A stretch of 33,758 nt of DNA from the NCBI GenBank assembly GCA_020847735.1, contig JADLBL010000004.1, positions 1-33,758 on the forward strand, read 5' to 3'. The position numbers were made by a program, and so were the translations under genes. The notes beneath the pieces were generated by a model. That model was not told where the DNA came from. It saw only the letters and a list, made by a program, of their open reading frames with translations, and ran no database searches. Shown here one piece after another: positions 25,301-33,715 of the stretch (position 1 is the stretch's first letter; the number at the start of each line of letters is the position of its first letter). Origin of the DNA: Candidatus Eisenbacteria bacterium. GTDB lineage: Bacteria > Eisenbacteria > RBG-16-71-46.

Positions 25301-27324
25301 GCGGCAACGGCAACCGCGTGGACCGCTGTGTCGTGACGCTCAACTTCGGCGCCGGCATCCAGGTCGTGAACGGCGCGAGCGGCAATACGCTGACGCGCAA
25401 CGCCCTGTCGCTGAACGGCACGATCGCCAACAACGGCGGCGCCGGCCCGAGCGGTGAAATCGGCATTGACCTGCAGGCGGCGGGCGACGATCCGGCGCAG
25501 GGCACCGCTCCCTACCGGACGCTCAACGACCTGTTCGACGCCGACGCGGGCGGAAACGCGCTGCTCAATTTCCCCGTGCTGGCCACCGCGGTGCTCGCCA
25601 ACGGCAGCTTCACGATCACCGGCTGGGCGCGGCCGGGCGCGACGATCGAGTTGTTCACCAGCGACGGCGACGCGAGCGGTTTCGGCGAGGGGCAGGCCTA
25701 CGTGACCACGCTGACCGAAGGCTCGGGCGCCGACCTCGACGCGGGTTCGAGCACCTACCCGCCGACGGTCAACGGCCTCGCTCAGGGCGCCGACATGACG
25801 AACCGCTTCCGCTTCACCGTCGCGGCGCCCCCGGGCGTCGTGGCGGGCGGCCGGCTCACCGCCACCGCGACGCTGGCGGTCGCCGGCACGTCGGAGTTCT
25901 CGGGCCGCGTGACCGTCGAGACGGGGGTCACCGTGAGCGGCTGGGCGTACGAGGATCTCGACCACGACGGCTCCGGCGGAGGGCTCGAACCGGGCACCGG
26001 CGCGTCGCTGTACGCCAAGCTCTTCGCCTCGGGCAACACCGTCGCCGCGCAGGTCGTCGCGGTCGCGCCGGCGAGCGGCGCCTACGCGTTCACCTTCGTC
26101 GGCACCGGCGGCTTCGACGTGCACCTCGACACCGATCCGGATCCGGCGGCGTTCACTCCCGTCTATCCCGCGGGCTGGATCGGCGTCGAGAACGCCGGCG
26201 GCGTCCGGCCCGGCGTGACCGTCGCGGCCACCGACGTGACCGGGGTGAACTTCGGCCTGTGGCACGGCAGCCGCGTGGACGGAACGGTGTTCCGTGACGA
26301 CGGCGCGGGCGGCGGCTCGGCCAACGACGGCGCGCCGCAGGGCGGCGAGGCCGGTGTCGCCTTCGCGCGCGTGCGGCTCGCCGCGGGCGCCTGCGCGGGC
26401 GGAGTCTGCGACTCGACCAGCAGCGACGGCGCCGGCGCCTTCGCGCTCTGGCTGCCGTTCGCCGCGGCCGGCCCCGGCGTTCGCGTTCAGGCCGTCGCGC
26501 CCGCGGGCTGGCTCGCCACCGGCGGCGGCGGCGGAAACTCGGGCGGCGCGTACGACCGCGCGGGAGACGACGTCACCTTCACCGCCGGCGCCGGCGCGCT
26601 CTACTCCGGGCTCGCCTTCGGGCACGTGCCGCGCAACACCTGGATCGCGCCGCAGGCGCGGACGGTCGCCCCCGGAGGCGTCGCGTTCTACCCGCATCGC
26701 TTCACGGCCGGAAGCGCCGGCAGCGCCAGCATCGCGGCTTCGCAGGCGCCCTCGCCCGCGATCCCGGGCTGGAGCATGACGCTGTACCGCGACCTCGATT
26801 GCGACGGTGTCCTCGAAGCCGGCGAGCCGCCGCTGCCGGCCAGCGTCCCGCTGGCGGCCGGCGCCTCGCTGTGCGTGATCGCGCGGCACTCCGCGCCGCC
26901 GGGCGCGCCGGCCGGCGCGCTCGAGACCGCGACGCTGACCGCCAGCTTCACCTACACCGGCGCGAGCCCGGCGCTCGCGGGCGGCGACGCGCTCGGCGAC
27001 GTCACCACCGTGGCGCTCGCGAACGGCCTGGTGCTCACCAAGAGCGTGGACCTCGCCTCGGCGCGCCCCGGCGACTACCTCGTCTACACGATCACCTACG
27101 TCAATCCCGGCTCACAGCCGCTCTCGAACATCGTGATCAACGACACGACCCCGACGTGGACCGTGTTCGACTCCGCGACCTGCGCGAGTCCCGGCTCCGG
27201 CATCACCGGCTGCTCGCTGACCCAGCCGGCCAGCGGCGCCACCGGACCGGTCTCGTGGTCGCTCGCCGGCGCGCTCGCCCCCGGCGGAAGCGGTTCGGTC
27301 AGCTACCGGGTGCGGGTGCAGTAG
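22384..27324 (+). CDS. Giant secreted DUF11 protein with parallel beta-helix
   Basis: A 1646-residue exported protein starting at GTG 22384 within the upstream stop. The signal peptide is MTRSARALALAALLLAMAAA, ending near residue 24 (AGA-QVV). The N-terminal domain (about 60-340) has ADLALPPGATVLWAGLYWGG, a form seen beside DUF11 modules in other surface proteins (DUF3344-like). DUF11 modules lie at about 343-500 and 1549-1646. SdrD-B-like modules appear at about 510-650, 1183-1290 and 1297-1420 (SGWAYEDLDHDGSGGG, DGTVFRDDG). The middle begins TADTGQGTLRQFLLNANALG (about 665) and continues as a right-handed beta-helix (about 780-1070, with NCLLGW, NSWISDTEGNGVDA and NGASGNTLTRNALSLNG). There is no sorting tag or membrane span at the C-terminus (SYRVRVQ). 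Overlap with the barrel gene suggests the two act together, perhaps with this one displayed by the barrel. Confidence 0.83.
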   Translation: MTRSARALALAALLLAMAAAPAGAQVVRAFTPRFTTNQPGDITLIGNTIMTCSGGGGGPNSCANGRNGTGNNVNNNDFNMVYVDVDGDGTTFSSSSADLALPPGATVLWAGLYWGGYSNNAARNTVRFLTPASGYVSLTATQTDASGRAYKCFVDVTARVQAGMSGTYRAANVRSTPNQTNVHGGWALVVVYGLASEPPRNLVVYDGYALVSGTTSVNINVSGFVTPPAGAVNSKLGVVTWEGDLGYTGDAFQLNGTPLSDAVNPATNFFNSSISQLGARFTAKNPDYVNQYGFDADLVSANGILANGATSATITLTTNGDTYYPGVVAFSTELYAPVFDASNFTKTVTDVNGGAVQPGDVLEYTVTMRNTGQDHATACVMRDTLPANAAFVPGSMQVLSGPNAGAKTDGAGDDQMDYAAASRTVVARLGTGANGASGGQLDIGVASSVRFRVQVTPPAPSGTLVSNQGWLAFTGAQSGVDFVAESDGDAVTGGLQPTVVTVTAARMLGTVFEDAAYGGGAGRTLAGSGGTGRPGARVELYSSAGAFLQAVTAGAGGAYVFDGWQAGSYTLRVVNASVRSSRPGAVPGLLPVQTFRTDAVSGAAVAVTDRVGGENPALADADSNTTAATLASLTSGAATPQSVTAVTLGIADVAGLDFGYNFDTIVRTADTGQGTLRQFLLNANALGNAGLAQAGLTAGTETSVFMVGDGLAHPGLRAGLANQLTAGVVRIAPLSPLPALTDAATRVDGGTQTANVGNTNPVSLGGGQTTGTDAFLLAPVPGPEVELRDGAALAIGLDLQGAGQSVARLALTGFGNAPGSAADAGVRVGAGASSARIESCVLGATASAWADPGAALRAGGDLVRGAGGDAGTVQNCLLGWSVGSAITLATASDGWTVSGCEIRGNALGNPARGAISIEASLGSSFSNSWISDTEGNGVDARTSTGSNNFTDLTVRRSGIGAGAGVATAGLRLGGNGNRVDRCVVTLNFGAGIQVVNGASGNTLTRNALSLNGTIANNGGAGPSGEIGIDLQAAGDDPAQGTAPYRTLNDLFDADAGGNALLNFPVLATAVLANGSFTITGWARPGATIELFTSDGDASGFGEGQAYVTTLTEGSGADLDAGSSTYPPTVNGLAQGADMTNRFRFTVAAPPGVVAGGRLTATATLAVAGTSEFSGRVTVETGVTVSGWAYEDLDHDGSGGGLEPGTGASLYAKLFASGNTVAAQVVAVAPASGAYAFTFVGTGGFDVHLDTDPDPAAFTPVYPAGWIGVENAGGVRPGVTVAATDVTGVNFGLWHGSRVDGTVFRDDGAGGGSANDGAPQGGEAGVAFARVRLAAGACAGGVCDSTSSDGAGAFALWLPFAAAGPGVRVQAVAPAGWLATGGGGGNSGGAYDRAGDDVTFTAGAGALYSGLAFGHVPRNTWIAPQARTVAPGGVAFYPHRFTAGSAGSASIAASQAPSPAIPGWSMTLYRDLDCDGVLEAGEPPLPASVPLAAGASLCVIARHSAPPGAPAGALETATLTASFTYTGASPALAGGDALGDVTTVALANGLVLTKSVDLASARPGDYLVYTITYVNPGSQPLSNIVINDTTPTWTVFDSATCASPGSGITGCSLTQPASGATGPVSWSLAGALAPGGSGSVSYRVRVQ

Positions 27325-27380
27325 TCCGCCGCGGGCGCGGGCGTCCGGCTCCGGCCTGCGCCGCGTGCGCCACGCTTCGC

Positions 27381-27414
27381 CGGCCCGCTCCGGCCCGACG
27401 GCCCGACGGCCCGG
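27381..27414. repeat. Short CGGCCCGA tandem repeat
   Basis: CGGCCCGA occurs at 27391 and 27399, with near copies CGGCCCGC at 27381 and CGGCCCGG at 27407. It lies in the 198-nt gap between the DUF11 operon and the sialidase-like gene. It may be simple slippage in GC-rich DNA. Confidence 0.4.
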
Positions 27415-27431
27415 CGGATGCCGAATCGCCG

Positions 27432-27447
27432 AAAGTCCTTTAGACTT
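27432..27447 (+). promoter_or_regulatory. Possible promoter or operator before the sialidase-like gene
   Basis: AAGTC, CTTTA, GACTT forms a small inverted repeat in the only AT-richer spot of the gap. It includes TAGACT, a fair -10-like word about 80 nt before the start codon. No good -35 is seen at 17 nt, and neither sigma-28 word is present, so this operon does not appear to share the upstream control. Confidence 0.25.
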
Positions 27448-27522
27448 CTCGCGCCGTTTTCCCCCCCCGGGGCCGCGGCGGCAGGGCCCGGGGAAGATCG
27501 CGACGCACCGAAAGGACTCCGC

Positions 27523-30126
27523 ATGCTCCGGCACCCCCGCCTCCTCGCGCTCCTGGCCGCCTGCGCGCTCGTGCCCTCCCTGCCCGGCACGGACGCCCTC
27601 GCGGCCGGCGCCCGGGTGCAGTCGGCGTCGCCCTTCAAGCGCTACCAGGCGGCGTTGCTGCTGCGCGAACCGCTGCACGAGAAAAAGGAGCGCCGCGAAC
27701 GCGAGAAGGCGCTGCGCGAGCTGGCGCGCGAGATGAAACGCCACGGCCGCACCGCCATCGTCCGGCGCGGCCAGCGCGACAAGCCCGAGGTGAAGGACGA
27801 GGACGCCCGTCTCGGACTGCGGCCCGCGCCACGGACCGTCGCGGCGGCGCGCGTGCCGGGTCCGCTGCGCGCGAGCGCGCCGCCCACGCCCAACGTGCGC
27901 GTCAACGACACGACCGGCGACGCGGCGAACGAGACGCAGAGCGAAACCTCGATCGCGGCGTGGGGCGACTACATGGTCGCGGCATGGAACGACAGCAAGG
28001 GCTGGCCGTCCGAGCAGGCGCAGGGCTGGGCGACTTCCACCGACGGCGGGCAGACGTGGACGGATCGCGGCACGTTGCCGACTCCGACCACGCCCTCCGG
28101 CTGGCGCTGGGCGAGCGACCCGGTCGTGAGCGTGAACCCGAACACCGGCGCCTTCTACTATGCCGGGCTGGCGGACGCCGCGGGCGGACAGAACGGAATC
28201 GGCGTGATCATGGGCCGCTTCTCGGGCGGCACGTTCACCTGGACGACGAAGGTCGCGGCGCGCGTCGAGAACGCTTCGAGCAACTTCCTCGACAAGGAGT
28301 GGCTCAGCGTGGACCCCGGCACCGGCCGGGTGCTGCTCAGCTACACCAACTTCACGTCCGGACTGGACCAGATCGAGTTCCAGTCCGCCGACAGCGTGCT
28401 GGCGGGCTGGACTTCGCCGGTGCGGATCTCGGCCGACGCCGAAGCGGGGTTCGTGCAGGCCTCGCGCGCGGTCGCCGGAGCGAACGGCGACGTGTACGTC
28501 GCCTACTACGGCATCGGCCTCGTGGACGCCGACTACGTGCGCTTCAGCCGTTCGACCAACGGCGGGGCGTCGTTCTCGGCGCCGGTGAACGCGGTGTCGT
28601 TCTTCTCCAACTACGGAACCGGCGCGCCGGGCTTCAACCGCGACAGTCCGATCCCGAACTTTCCCTCGCTCGCCGTGGACCACAGCTCGGGCCCGCATCG
28701 CGGGCGCATCTACCTCGCGTGGGCCGAGTGCCTGAACTGGTACGACGACACCGGCAACGCGGGCGCCTCGGGCGCGGCCTCCGAGGTCGAGCCCAACGAG
28801 ACCGCCGCCGCCGCTTCGCCGATGGCGCCGGGCAATCTGGTTCGCGGCGCGCTCGCCTCGACGGCGGACTTCGACTACTTCCGTGTCCACCTCGACGCCG
28901 GCCAGACGATCCTCGCCTTCGCGGATTCCTCGAACATCGGGGTCACGCTGTCGCTGCGCATGTTCGCGGCCGACGGCGTGACGCGCCTGGCGTGGACCAC
29001 CGCCTCCGGGTCCGACGTCGCGGCCGGCTACAAGCCGGGCTGGATCTGGACGGCGCCGGCGAGCGGGGATTACTTCCTGCGCGTCGCTTCGCAAACGGGC
29101 TCGGGCGGTTACCGGCTGCGCACGGGCCTCGCGGCGCGCGCAGGCGAGCGCGGCTCGGACCAGCGGGACGTGTTCGTCGCGCACTCCGACGATGGCGGCG
29201 CGAACTGGAGCGCGCCCGTGCGGGTGGACGACGCGCCGATCGGCCTCGACGGCTGGCTGCCCGAGGTCGCGGTCGGGCCCGACGGCGAGGTCTGGTTCGC
29301 CTGGTACGACTGGCGCGACTCGCCGGCGGCCGCGAGCGGCGGCGAATCGCAGGTCTATCTCGCGCGCTCGACCGACGGCGGCGCGAACTGGACGACGATC
29401 GGCGCGGCGAGCGACACGCTGTCGAACTGGACGGTCTGTCAGTCGGCCTTCGCGCCCAACCAGGGCGACTACATGAGCCTGTTCGCGAGCAGCTCGCGCC
29501 TGGCCGTCTGCTGGTCCGACGCGCGCGGCGGCACGCCCGACGCCTACGTGTCGGTGTGGCCGATCGGCGCCACGTCCACTCAGGTCAGTCTGGTGTCCGC
29601 GACCGCGGTGCCGGGACGCGTGGACCTCGACTGGACCGCCAATCCCCCGGACGGGTTCCGCGCGGCGCTCCACCGCACGCTCGCGGGCACGGGCTCGTGG
29701 AGCGTTCTCGACACGGTGACCGCGGCCGGCGACGGACACGTCGTGTACGCCGACACGACGGTCGCGCCCGGCGCGACCTACACCTACCGGCTGGGCGTGC
29801 TCGAGAACGGCACCGAGTACTTCCGCGGACAGGTCACGGTGCTCGTGCCCTCGGGCCTCGGCCTGGCGCTACGCGGCGTGATCCCGAACCCGACCGACGG
29901 TTCGGGCGCGCACCTCGCGTTCACGCTGCCCTACGCCGAGCCCGCCGACATCGAGATCTTCGATCTCACGGGCCGGCTCGTGGATTCGCGCCTGCTGACC
30001 GGCTACACGGCCGCTTCGCACGTGATTCCGTTCACCCTCTGGTCCTCCGCCCGATCGGGCGTCTATCTCGTTCGCATCACCCAGCGTGGGCACTCGCTCA
30101 CGTCGCGGGTCAGCATCGTGAGGTGA
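27523..30126 (+). CDS. Secreted sialidase-like beta-propeller protein with PPC domain and T9SS-type C-terminal domain
   Basis: An 867-residue exported protein. The signal peptide is MLRHPRLLALLAACALVPSL, ending near ALA (about 28). A highly charged helical segment follows (about 45-75, EKKERREREKALRELAREMK). The propeller has four Asp-box motifs: STDGGQTW (172), STNGGASF (344), SDDGGANW (555) and STDGGANW (616). A pre-peptidase C-terminal (PPC) domain (about 421-535, EVEPNETAAAASP ... DYFLRVAS) lies between boxes 2 and 3, so it is inserted in the propeller. A fibronectin-III-like domain (about 690-770) and a FlgD/Por C-terminal domain (about 785-867, NPTDGSGAHLAFTLP ... SGVYLVRI) complete it. 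I do not see the sialidase arginine triad clearly, so enzymatic activity is unproven. ATG 27523 with AAAGGA six nt away marks the start. Confidence 0.85.
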   Translation: MLRHPRLLALLAACALVPSLPGTDALAAGARVQSASPFKRYQAALLLREPLHEKKERREREKALRELAREMKRHGRTAIVRRGQRDKPEVKDEDARLGLRPAPRTVAAARVPGPLRASAPPTPNVRVNDTTGDAANETQSETSIAAWGDYMVAAWNDSKGWPSEQAQGWATSTDGGQTWTDRGTLPTPTTPSGWRWASDPVVSVNPNTGAFYYAGLADAAGGQNGIGVIMGRFSGGTFTWTTKVAARVENASSNFLDKEWLSVDPGTGRVLLSYTNFTSGLDQIEFQSADSVLAGWTSPVRISADAEAGFVQASRAVAGANGDVYVAYYGIGLVDADYVRFSRSTNGGASFSAPVNAVSFFSNYGTGAPGFNRDSPIPNFPSLAVDHSSGPHRGRIYLAWAECLNWYDDTGNAGASGAASEVEPNETAAAASPMAPGNLVRGALASTADFDYFRVHLDAGQTILAFADSSNIGVTLSLRMFAADGVTRLAWTTASGSDVAAGYKPGWIWTAPASGDYFLRVASQTGSGGYRLRTGLAARAGERGSDQRDVFVAHSDDGGANWSAPVRVDDAPIGLDGWLPEVAVGPDGEVWFAWYDWRDSPAAASGGESQVYLARSTDGGANWTTIGAASDTLSNWTVCQSAFAPNQGDYMSLFASSSRLAVCWSDARGGTPDAYVSVWPIGATSTQVSLVSATAVPGRVDLDWTANPPDGFRAALHRTLAGTGSWSVLDTVTAAGDGHVVYADTTVAPGATYTYRLGVLENGTEYFRGQVTVLVPSGLGLALRGVIPNPTDGSGAHLAFTLPYAEPADIEIFDLTGRLVDSRLLTGYTAASHVIPFTLWSSARSGVYLVRITQRGHSLTSRVSIVR

Positions 30127-30131
30127 CATCC

Positions 30132-33100
30132 ATGCGCTTCCCCCGGCCGTTCGCCCTCATCCTGTGCCTCACCCTGCTCCCCGCCGTGACGCCGCAGGCG
30201 CACGCCCGCGAACTGCTGACCCGCGTCGCGCCCGGCTCCGGCCGCCTCGCGACGCTCACCGCCCGCCCGGGCGCGACGCTGCTCGCGGTGGACCGCGCCG
30301 CGCTCGATCAGTTGCGCGGCGCCGGGAGCGGCACGCTCGCGCTGCCACTGGCCGACGGTTCGGCCGTCGAGCTGGAGCTGGAGCGCCGCGAGTTGTTCGC
30401 GCCCGGGGCGCAGGTCACCTACACCGACGGCTCCGGCCCGCATTCCTTCACGCCCGACGTCGCGGTCTTCCGCGGTCGCGTGAACGGCGAGCCGGACTCG
30501 TGGGCCATGCTCACGCTCACGCGTGACGAGGTGCGCCTCACGCTCTCGCGCGGCGGCGAGCAGTTGCTGCTCATGCCGTCCGCGGCGCCGGAACCGGGCG
30601 CCGCCGGACCCACCCTGCACGTGCTCAGCCGCGAGGCGGCCGTGCTGCCGAAGCTCGCGCCGTGGGAGTGCGGCGTGGACGGCGCGAACGAGGCCGCGCT
30701 GGACCACGGCGAACCCGCCCGTCCGCGCGCGAACCCGTATTCGATCGAGCTGGATGCGCCGCGCAGGACGTTCACGATCGCGGTGGACTGCGACTCCGAG
30801 ATCGTCGGCAAGTTCGGCGGCAACCTGACGGCGGCCAGCAACTACATCGCGACGCTGCTCGCGACCGTCTCGCTCGTCTACGAGCGCGACCTCGAGGTGA
30901 CGCTGAACGTCGGCTACCTCAACTTCTGGACGACCACCGACCCGTACACGGCCGTGGACACCCAGAACCAGCTGCCGCAGTTCCGCTCCTGGTGGAACGC
31001 CAACCGCGGCGGCGTGCCGCGCTCGCTCGCGCACCTGCTGTCGGGCCGCAGCCTGGGCGGTGGCATCGCCTACATTGACGTGCTGTGCGCCAGCACCAGC
31101 AACGGCTACGGCTACGGCGTGAGCGCGATCGACTGCGCGTACGCCTATCCCACCAACGCGACGACCTGGGACGCGGAGGTGGTGGCGCACGAGCTCGGCC
31201 ACAACTTCGGCTCCTGGCACACGCACAGCTGCAACTGGAGCGCCCTCGGATACATCACGCCGCCCGGTGCGACGATCGACACCTGCTTCGCGAGCGAGGG
31301 CGGCTGCCAGTCGGCGCCGCTGCACGTGCCCGTGGACAAGGGCACCATCATGAGCTACTGCCACCAGCTTTCGGGGGGCATCAACAACCTGCGCATGGAC
31401 TTTCATCCCGCGTGCATCACCCGCATGCGCGAGCGCGTGAACCTCGCCGCGTGCGCGACGAACCCGGCCATCGCGCCGCCGCGCAACGTCATCGCGAGCG
31501 CGATTCCGACCGGCGTGCGCATCGCGTGGGACGCCAGCAGCACCGCGGGCGTGACCGGCTACGACGTCTACCGCAGCCGCTCGATGCTCGACTTCGCGCC
31601 CGCGTGGATCGGCTCGACGAGCGGGCTGTCGTTCGACGATTCGGGCCTCGGCCTGTGGTTCTACAAGGTGCGCGCGCACACGACCGGCGACACGTCCGGT
31701 TTCGGCGCCGAGGTCAAGTTCGACATGTGCGCGATCGGCGTGGACCCTGAACAGGCCACGGGCTCGACGCCGATCGCCGTCGCCAGCGCCGAGCTGACCG
31801 GCGACGGCATCGCCGACCTCGTGACGCTGGATCAGGCGGCCGGCAGCGTGTCGCTGCTCGCCGGGGGCGGCTCCGGCGGCATCGGCGACGGCACGTTCGC
31901 CGCCGCGACGTCCGTGGTGACGACGCCCGCCAGCCCCCAGTGCCTGCTCGTCACCGACGCCGGCAACGACGGCCTCGCCGATCTCGTGGTCGGCACCGGC
32001 GCCGACAGCGCGCTGTGGATCTACCCCGGAGGCGGCACGGGCGGCGTGCCGAACGGCACCTTCGGCGCCGGCACGCGCCTTCCGCTCGGCTTCGTGCCCG
32101 CCGGCGTCGCCAGCGCGGACTTCGACGAGAACGGCGTGCCCGATTTCGTCGTGGCCGGCGGCGCGAGCGGCCTGACGCTGCTGTTCGGCAACGGCGCCGG
32201 CGGCGTCCCCGACGGCACGTACGGCGCTCCGGTGCTCGTCAGCTTCGGCGCCACCACGCGCGGCGTCGTGGTCGGCGACTTCGACGAGAACGGCATCTGG
32301 GACATCGCCACGACCACCAACACGTACCTGCGCGTGCTGCGGGGGCAGGGCGTGAACGGCGTCGGCAACGGCACCTTCATGGCCCCGACCCAGCACAACG
32401 CCAGCGCCAACGCCTGGGACCTGGTGACCGGCGACTTCAACCAGGACGGCATCACCGACCTGTTCACGGTGTACTCGACCGTGGGCGGCGCCGGCATGCT
32501 GCTCGGCAACGGCAGCGGCGGGGTGGGCAGCGGAACCTTCCCCGCGGCCGCGACGATCGTCACCGTCGGCTCGAACGCCCGCGGCCCGTGCGTCGGCGAC
32601 TGGAACGCCGACGGCGTGCCCGACCTCGCGTTCGTCAACAACAACGCCAACAAGACGGTGAGCATCCTGATCGGCAAGGGCAACGGCACGTTCAACACCG
32701 CCATCACCTGGACCGCGGGGACGAACCCCTACGCGCTCGCGGTCGGCGACTGGAACCACGACGGCGGCATCGACCTCGCCGCGGTCAACCGGGGCGCGAA
32801 CTCGGTGACGACGCTGCTCGCCGGCTGCGGCGCCGAGCTGTCGCTGACGTTGACGAACCCGGCGGGCGGGGACACGTTGATCGAGTCGGTGAACCACCTG
32901 CTGACGTGGACGAAGGACTCGCACGTCGGGGCGGTGGACGTCGAGGTCTCGCGCGATGGCGGAGCGAGCTGGGCCGCGATCGCGCGCAACCTGACCGGCA
33001 CCTCGTTCGACTGGACGGCGACGGCGCCCGCCACCTCGCAGGCCCGCGTGCGCGTCGTGGACGTGGCACGGCGGTGGGCGAGCGACGCGAGCGGCGACTT

Positions 33101-33413
33101 CACGATCCTGCCGCAGTCGGTCCTCGCCGCGACGCCGGCGGTCCCTTCTCGTTTCGAGCTGCTGGGCGCGTGGCCGAACCCGGCGCGCGGCGACTTCTCG
33201 GTCTCGCTCGCCCTTCCGCAGGGCGGCCGCGGCGCGCGGCTCGAGCTGCTGGACCTGGCCGGTCGCCGGGTCGCCGAGGTTCCGCTCGGCAGCTACGGCC
33301 CGGGCGTGCATGCCGTGCCGCTGCGCTCGGCCGGGCTGCACCCGGGGGTCTACCTGGTGCGGCTCGCGGGCCACGGGGCGCTCAGCACGCGGAAGGTCGC
33401 GCTGCTCAATTAG
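30132..33413 (+). CDS. Secreted M12-like zinc metalloprotease with VCBS propeller and T9SS-type C-terminal domain
   Basis: A 1093-residue exported protein. The signal peptide ends near AHA (residue 25). The propeptide (about 26-210) contains Cys180 in WECGVD, similar to the cysteine switch of ADAM-type zymogens. The catalytic domain (about 215-440) has the metzincin zinc site HELGHNFGSWH (353-363) and the Met-turn IMSYCH (Met407), so it should be active. Then come a fibronectin-III-like domain (about 452-530) and seven FG-GAP/VCBS repeats (about 549-897) with calcium-loop motifs such as DFDENGVPD and DWNADGVPD, probably a seven-bladed propeller. An Ig-like domain (about 900-1000) precedes a C-terminal sorting domain (NPARGDFSVSLALP ... 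PGVYLVRL). The start is five nt after the preceding stop, and the SD GAGGTGA (30120-30126) includes that stop codon, so the two exoproteins are co-translated. Confidence 0.93.
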   Translation: MRFPRPFALILCLTLLPAVTPQAHARELLTRVAPGSGRLATLTARPGATLLAVDRAALDQLRGAGSGTLALPLADGSAVELELERRELFAPGAQVTYTDGSGPHSFTPDVAVFRGRVNGEPDSWAMLTLTRDEVRLTLSRGGEQLLLMPSAAPEPGAAGPTLHVLSREAAVLPKLAPWECGVDGANEAALDHGEPARPRANPYSIELDAPRRTFTIAVDCDSEIVGKFGGNLTAASNYIATLLATVSLVYERDLEVTLNVGYLNFWTTTDPYTAVDTQNQLPQFRSWWNANRGGVPRSLAHLLSGRSLGGGIAYIDVLCASTSNGYGYGVSAIDCAYAYPTNATTWDAEVVAHELGHNFGSWHTHSCNWSALGYITPPGATIDTCFASEGGCQSAPLHVPVDKGTIMSYCHQLSGGINNLRMDFHPACITRMRERVNLAACATNPAIAPPRNVIASAIPTGVRIAWDASSTAGVTGYDVYRSRSMLDFAPAWIGSTSGLSFDDSGLGLWFYKVRAHTTGDTSGFGAEVKFDMCAIGVDPEQATGSTPIAVASAELTGDGIADLVTLDQAAGSVSLLAGGGSGGIGDGTFAAATSVVTTPASPQCLLVTDAGNDGLADLVVGTGADSALWIYPGGGTGGVPNGTFGAGTRLPLGFVPAGVASADFDENGVPDFVVAGGASGLTLLFGNGAGGVPDGTYGAPVLVSFGATTRGVVVGDFDENGIWDIATTTNTYLRVLRGQGVNGVGNGTFMAPTQHNASANAWDLVTGDFNQDGITDLFTVYSTVGGAGMLLGNGSGGVGSGTFPAAATIVTVGSNARGPCVGDWNADGVPDLAFVNNNANKTVSILIGKGNGTFNTAITWTAGTNPYALAVGDWNHDGGIDLAAVNRGANSVTTLLAGCGAELSLTLTNPAGGDTLIESVNHLLTWTKDSHVGAVDVEVSRDGGASWAAIARNLTGTSFDWTATAPATSQARVRVVDVARRWASDASGDFTILPQSVLAATPAVPSRFELLGAWPNPARGDFSVSLALPQGGRGARLELLDLAGRRVAEVPLGSYGPGVHAVPLRSAGLHPGVYLVRLAGHGALSTRKVALLN

Positions 33414-33439
33414 AAGGGGGCCCGCTCCCCCGGGAGACG

Positions 33440-33475
33440 AAAGCCCCGCCGGCGCGTGCGACTGGCGGGGCTTTT
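33440..33475 (+). terminator. Rho-independent terminator after the metalloprotease gene
   Basis: AAAGCCCCGCC (33440-33450) pairs perfectly with GGCGGGGCTTT (33464-33474) across a 13-nt loop, and the 3' arm runs into four T. It lies 27 nt after the stop codon. This is the only classic intrinsic terminator I see in the window. Confidence 0.88.
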
Positions 33476-33715
33476 CGCGTGGGTGCCCGGGGGTCGTGAG
33501 GCCGCCGCCCGGAGCGGGACGGCGGGCGCCGCCCCGGCGATGCATGACGGTCCGCCGACGGCCGCCGGCGCCTCGGGGCCGTTTTCATCTCGCCGCGCAA
33601 GCACTCCGCCGCTATCATTGTTGTTTAGTTGGGGCCTTCCGACTTTCGTGTGGCTGAGAACAGCGGCTTGATGGCCTGATAGGCTGCGCGCGGACCCTGA
33701 CCGCGAGGACGCGCG
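33476..33715. other. Gap between the terminator and the last partial gene
   Basis: The first 100 nt are GC-rich without a trusted ORF. An AT-rich island at about 33611-33660 contains TATCAT (33613-33618), a fair -10-like word, and TTGTTGTTTAG just after it, so a promoter for the gene at 33716 is likely here. I could not pair it with a good -35. Short complementary words such as CCGCT/AGCGG flank the island, but I recognise no RNA family. Confidence 0.4.

Noticed and set aside
22276-26889. A 1500-codon open minus-strand frame opposite the beta-helix gene, and similar long frames at 18614-21511, 27112-29739 and 30063-33545
   Set aside because: Same reason: Arg-rich low-complexity products without family motifs, opposite genes with recognisable domains and signal peptides.
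33600-33715. A possible riboswitch in the AT-rich leader before the last gene
   Set aside because: Short complementary words exist but the sequence matches no riboswitch core I know (fluoride, c-di-GMP, cobalamin and glycine considered).
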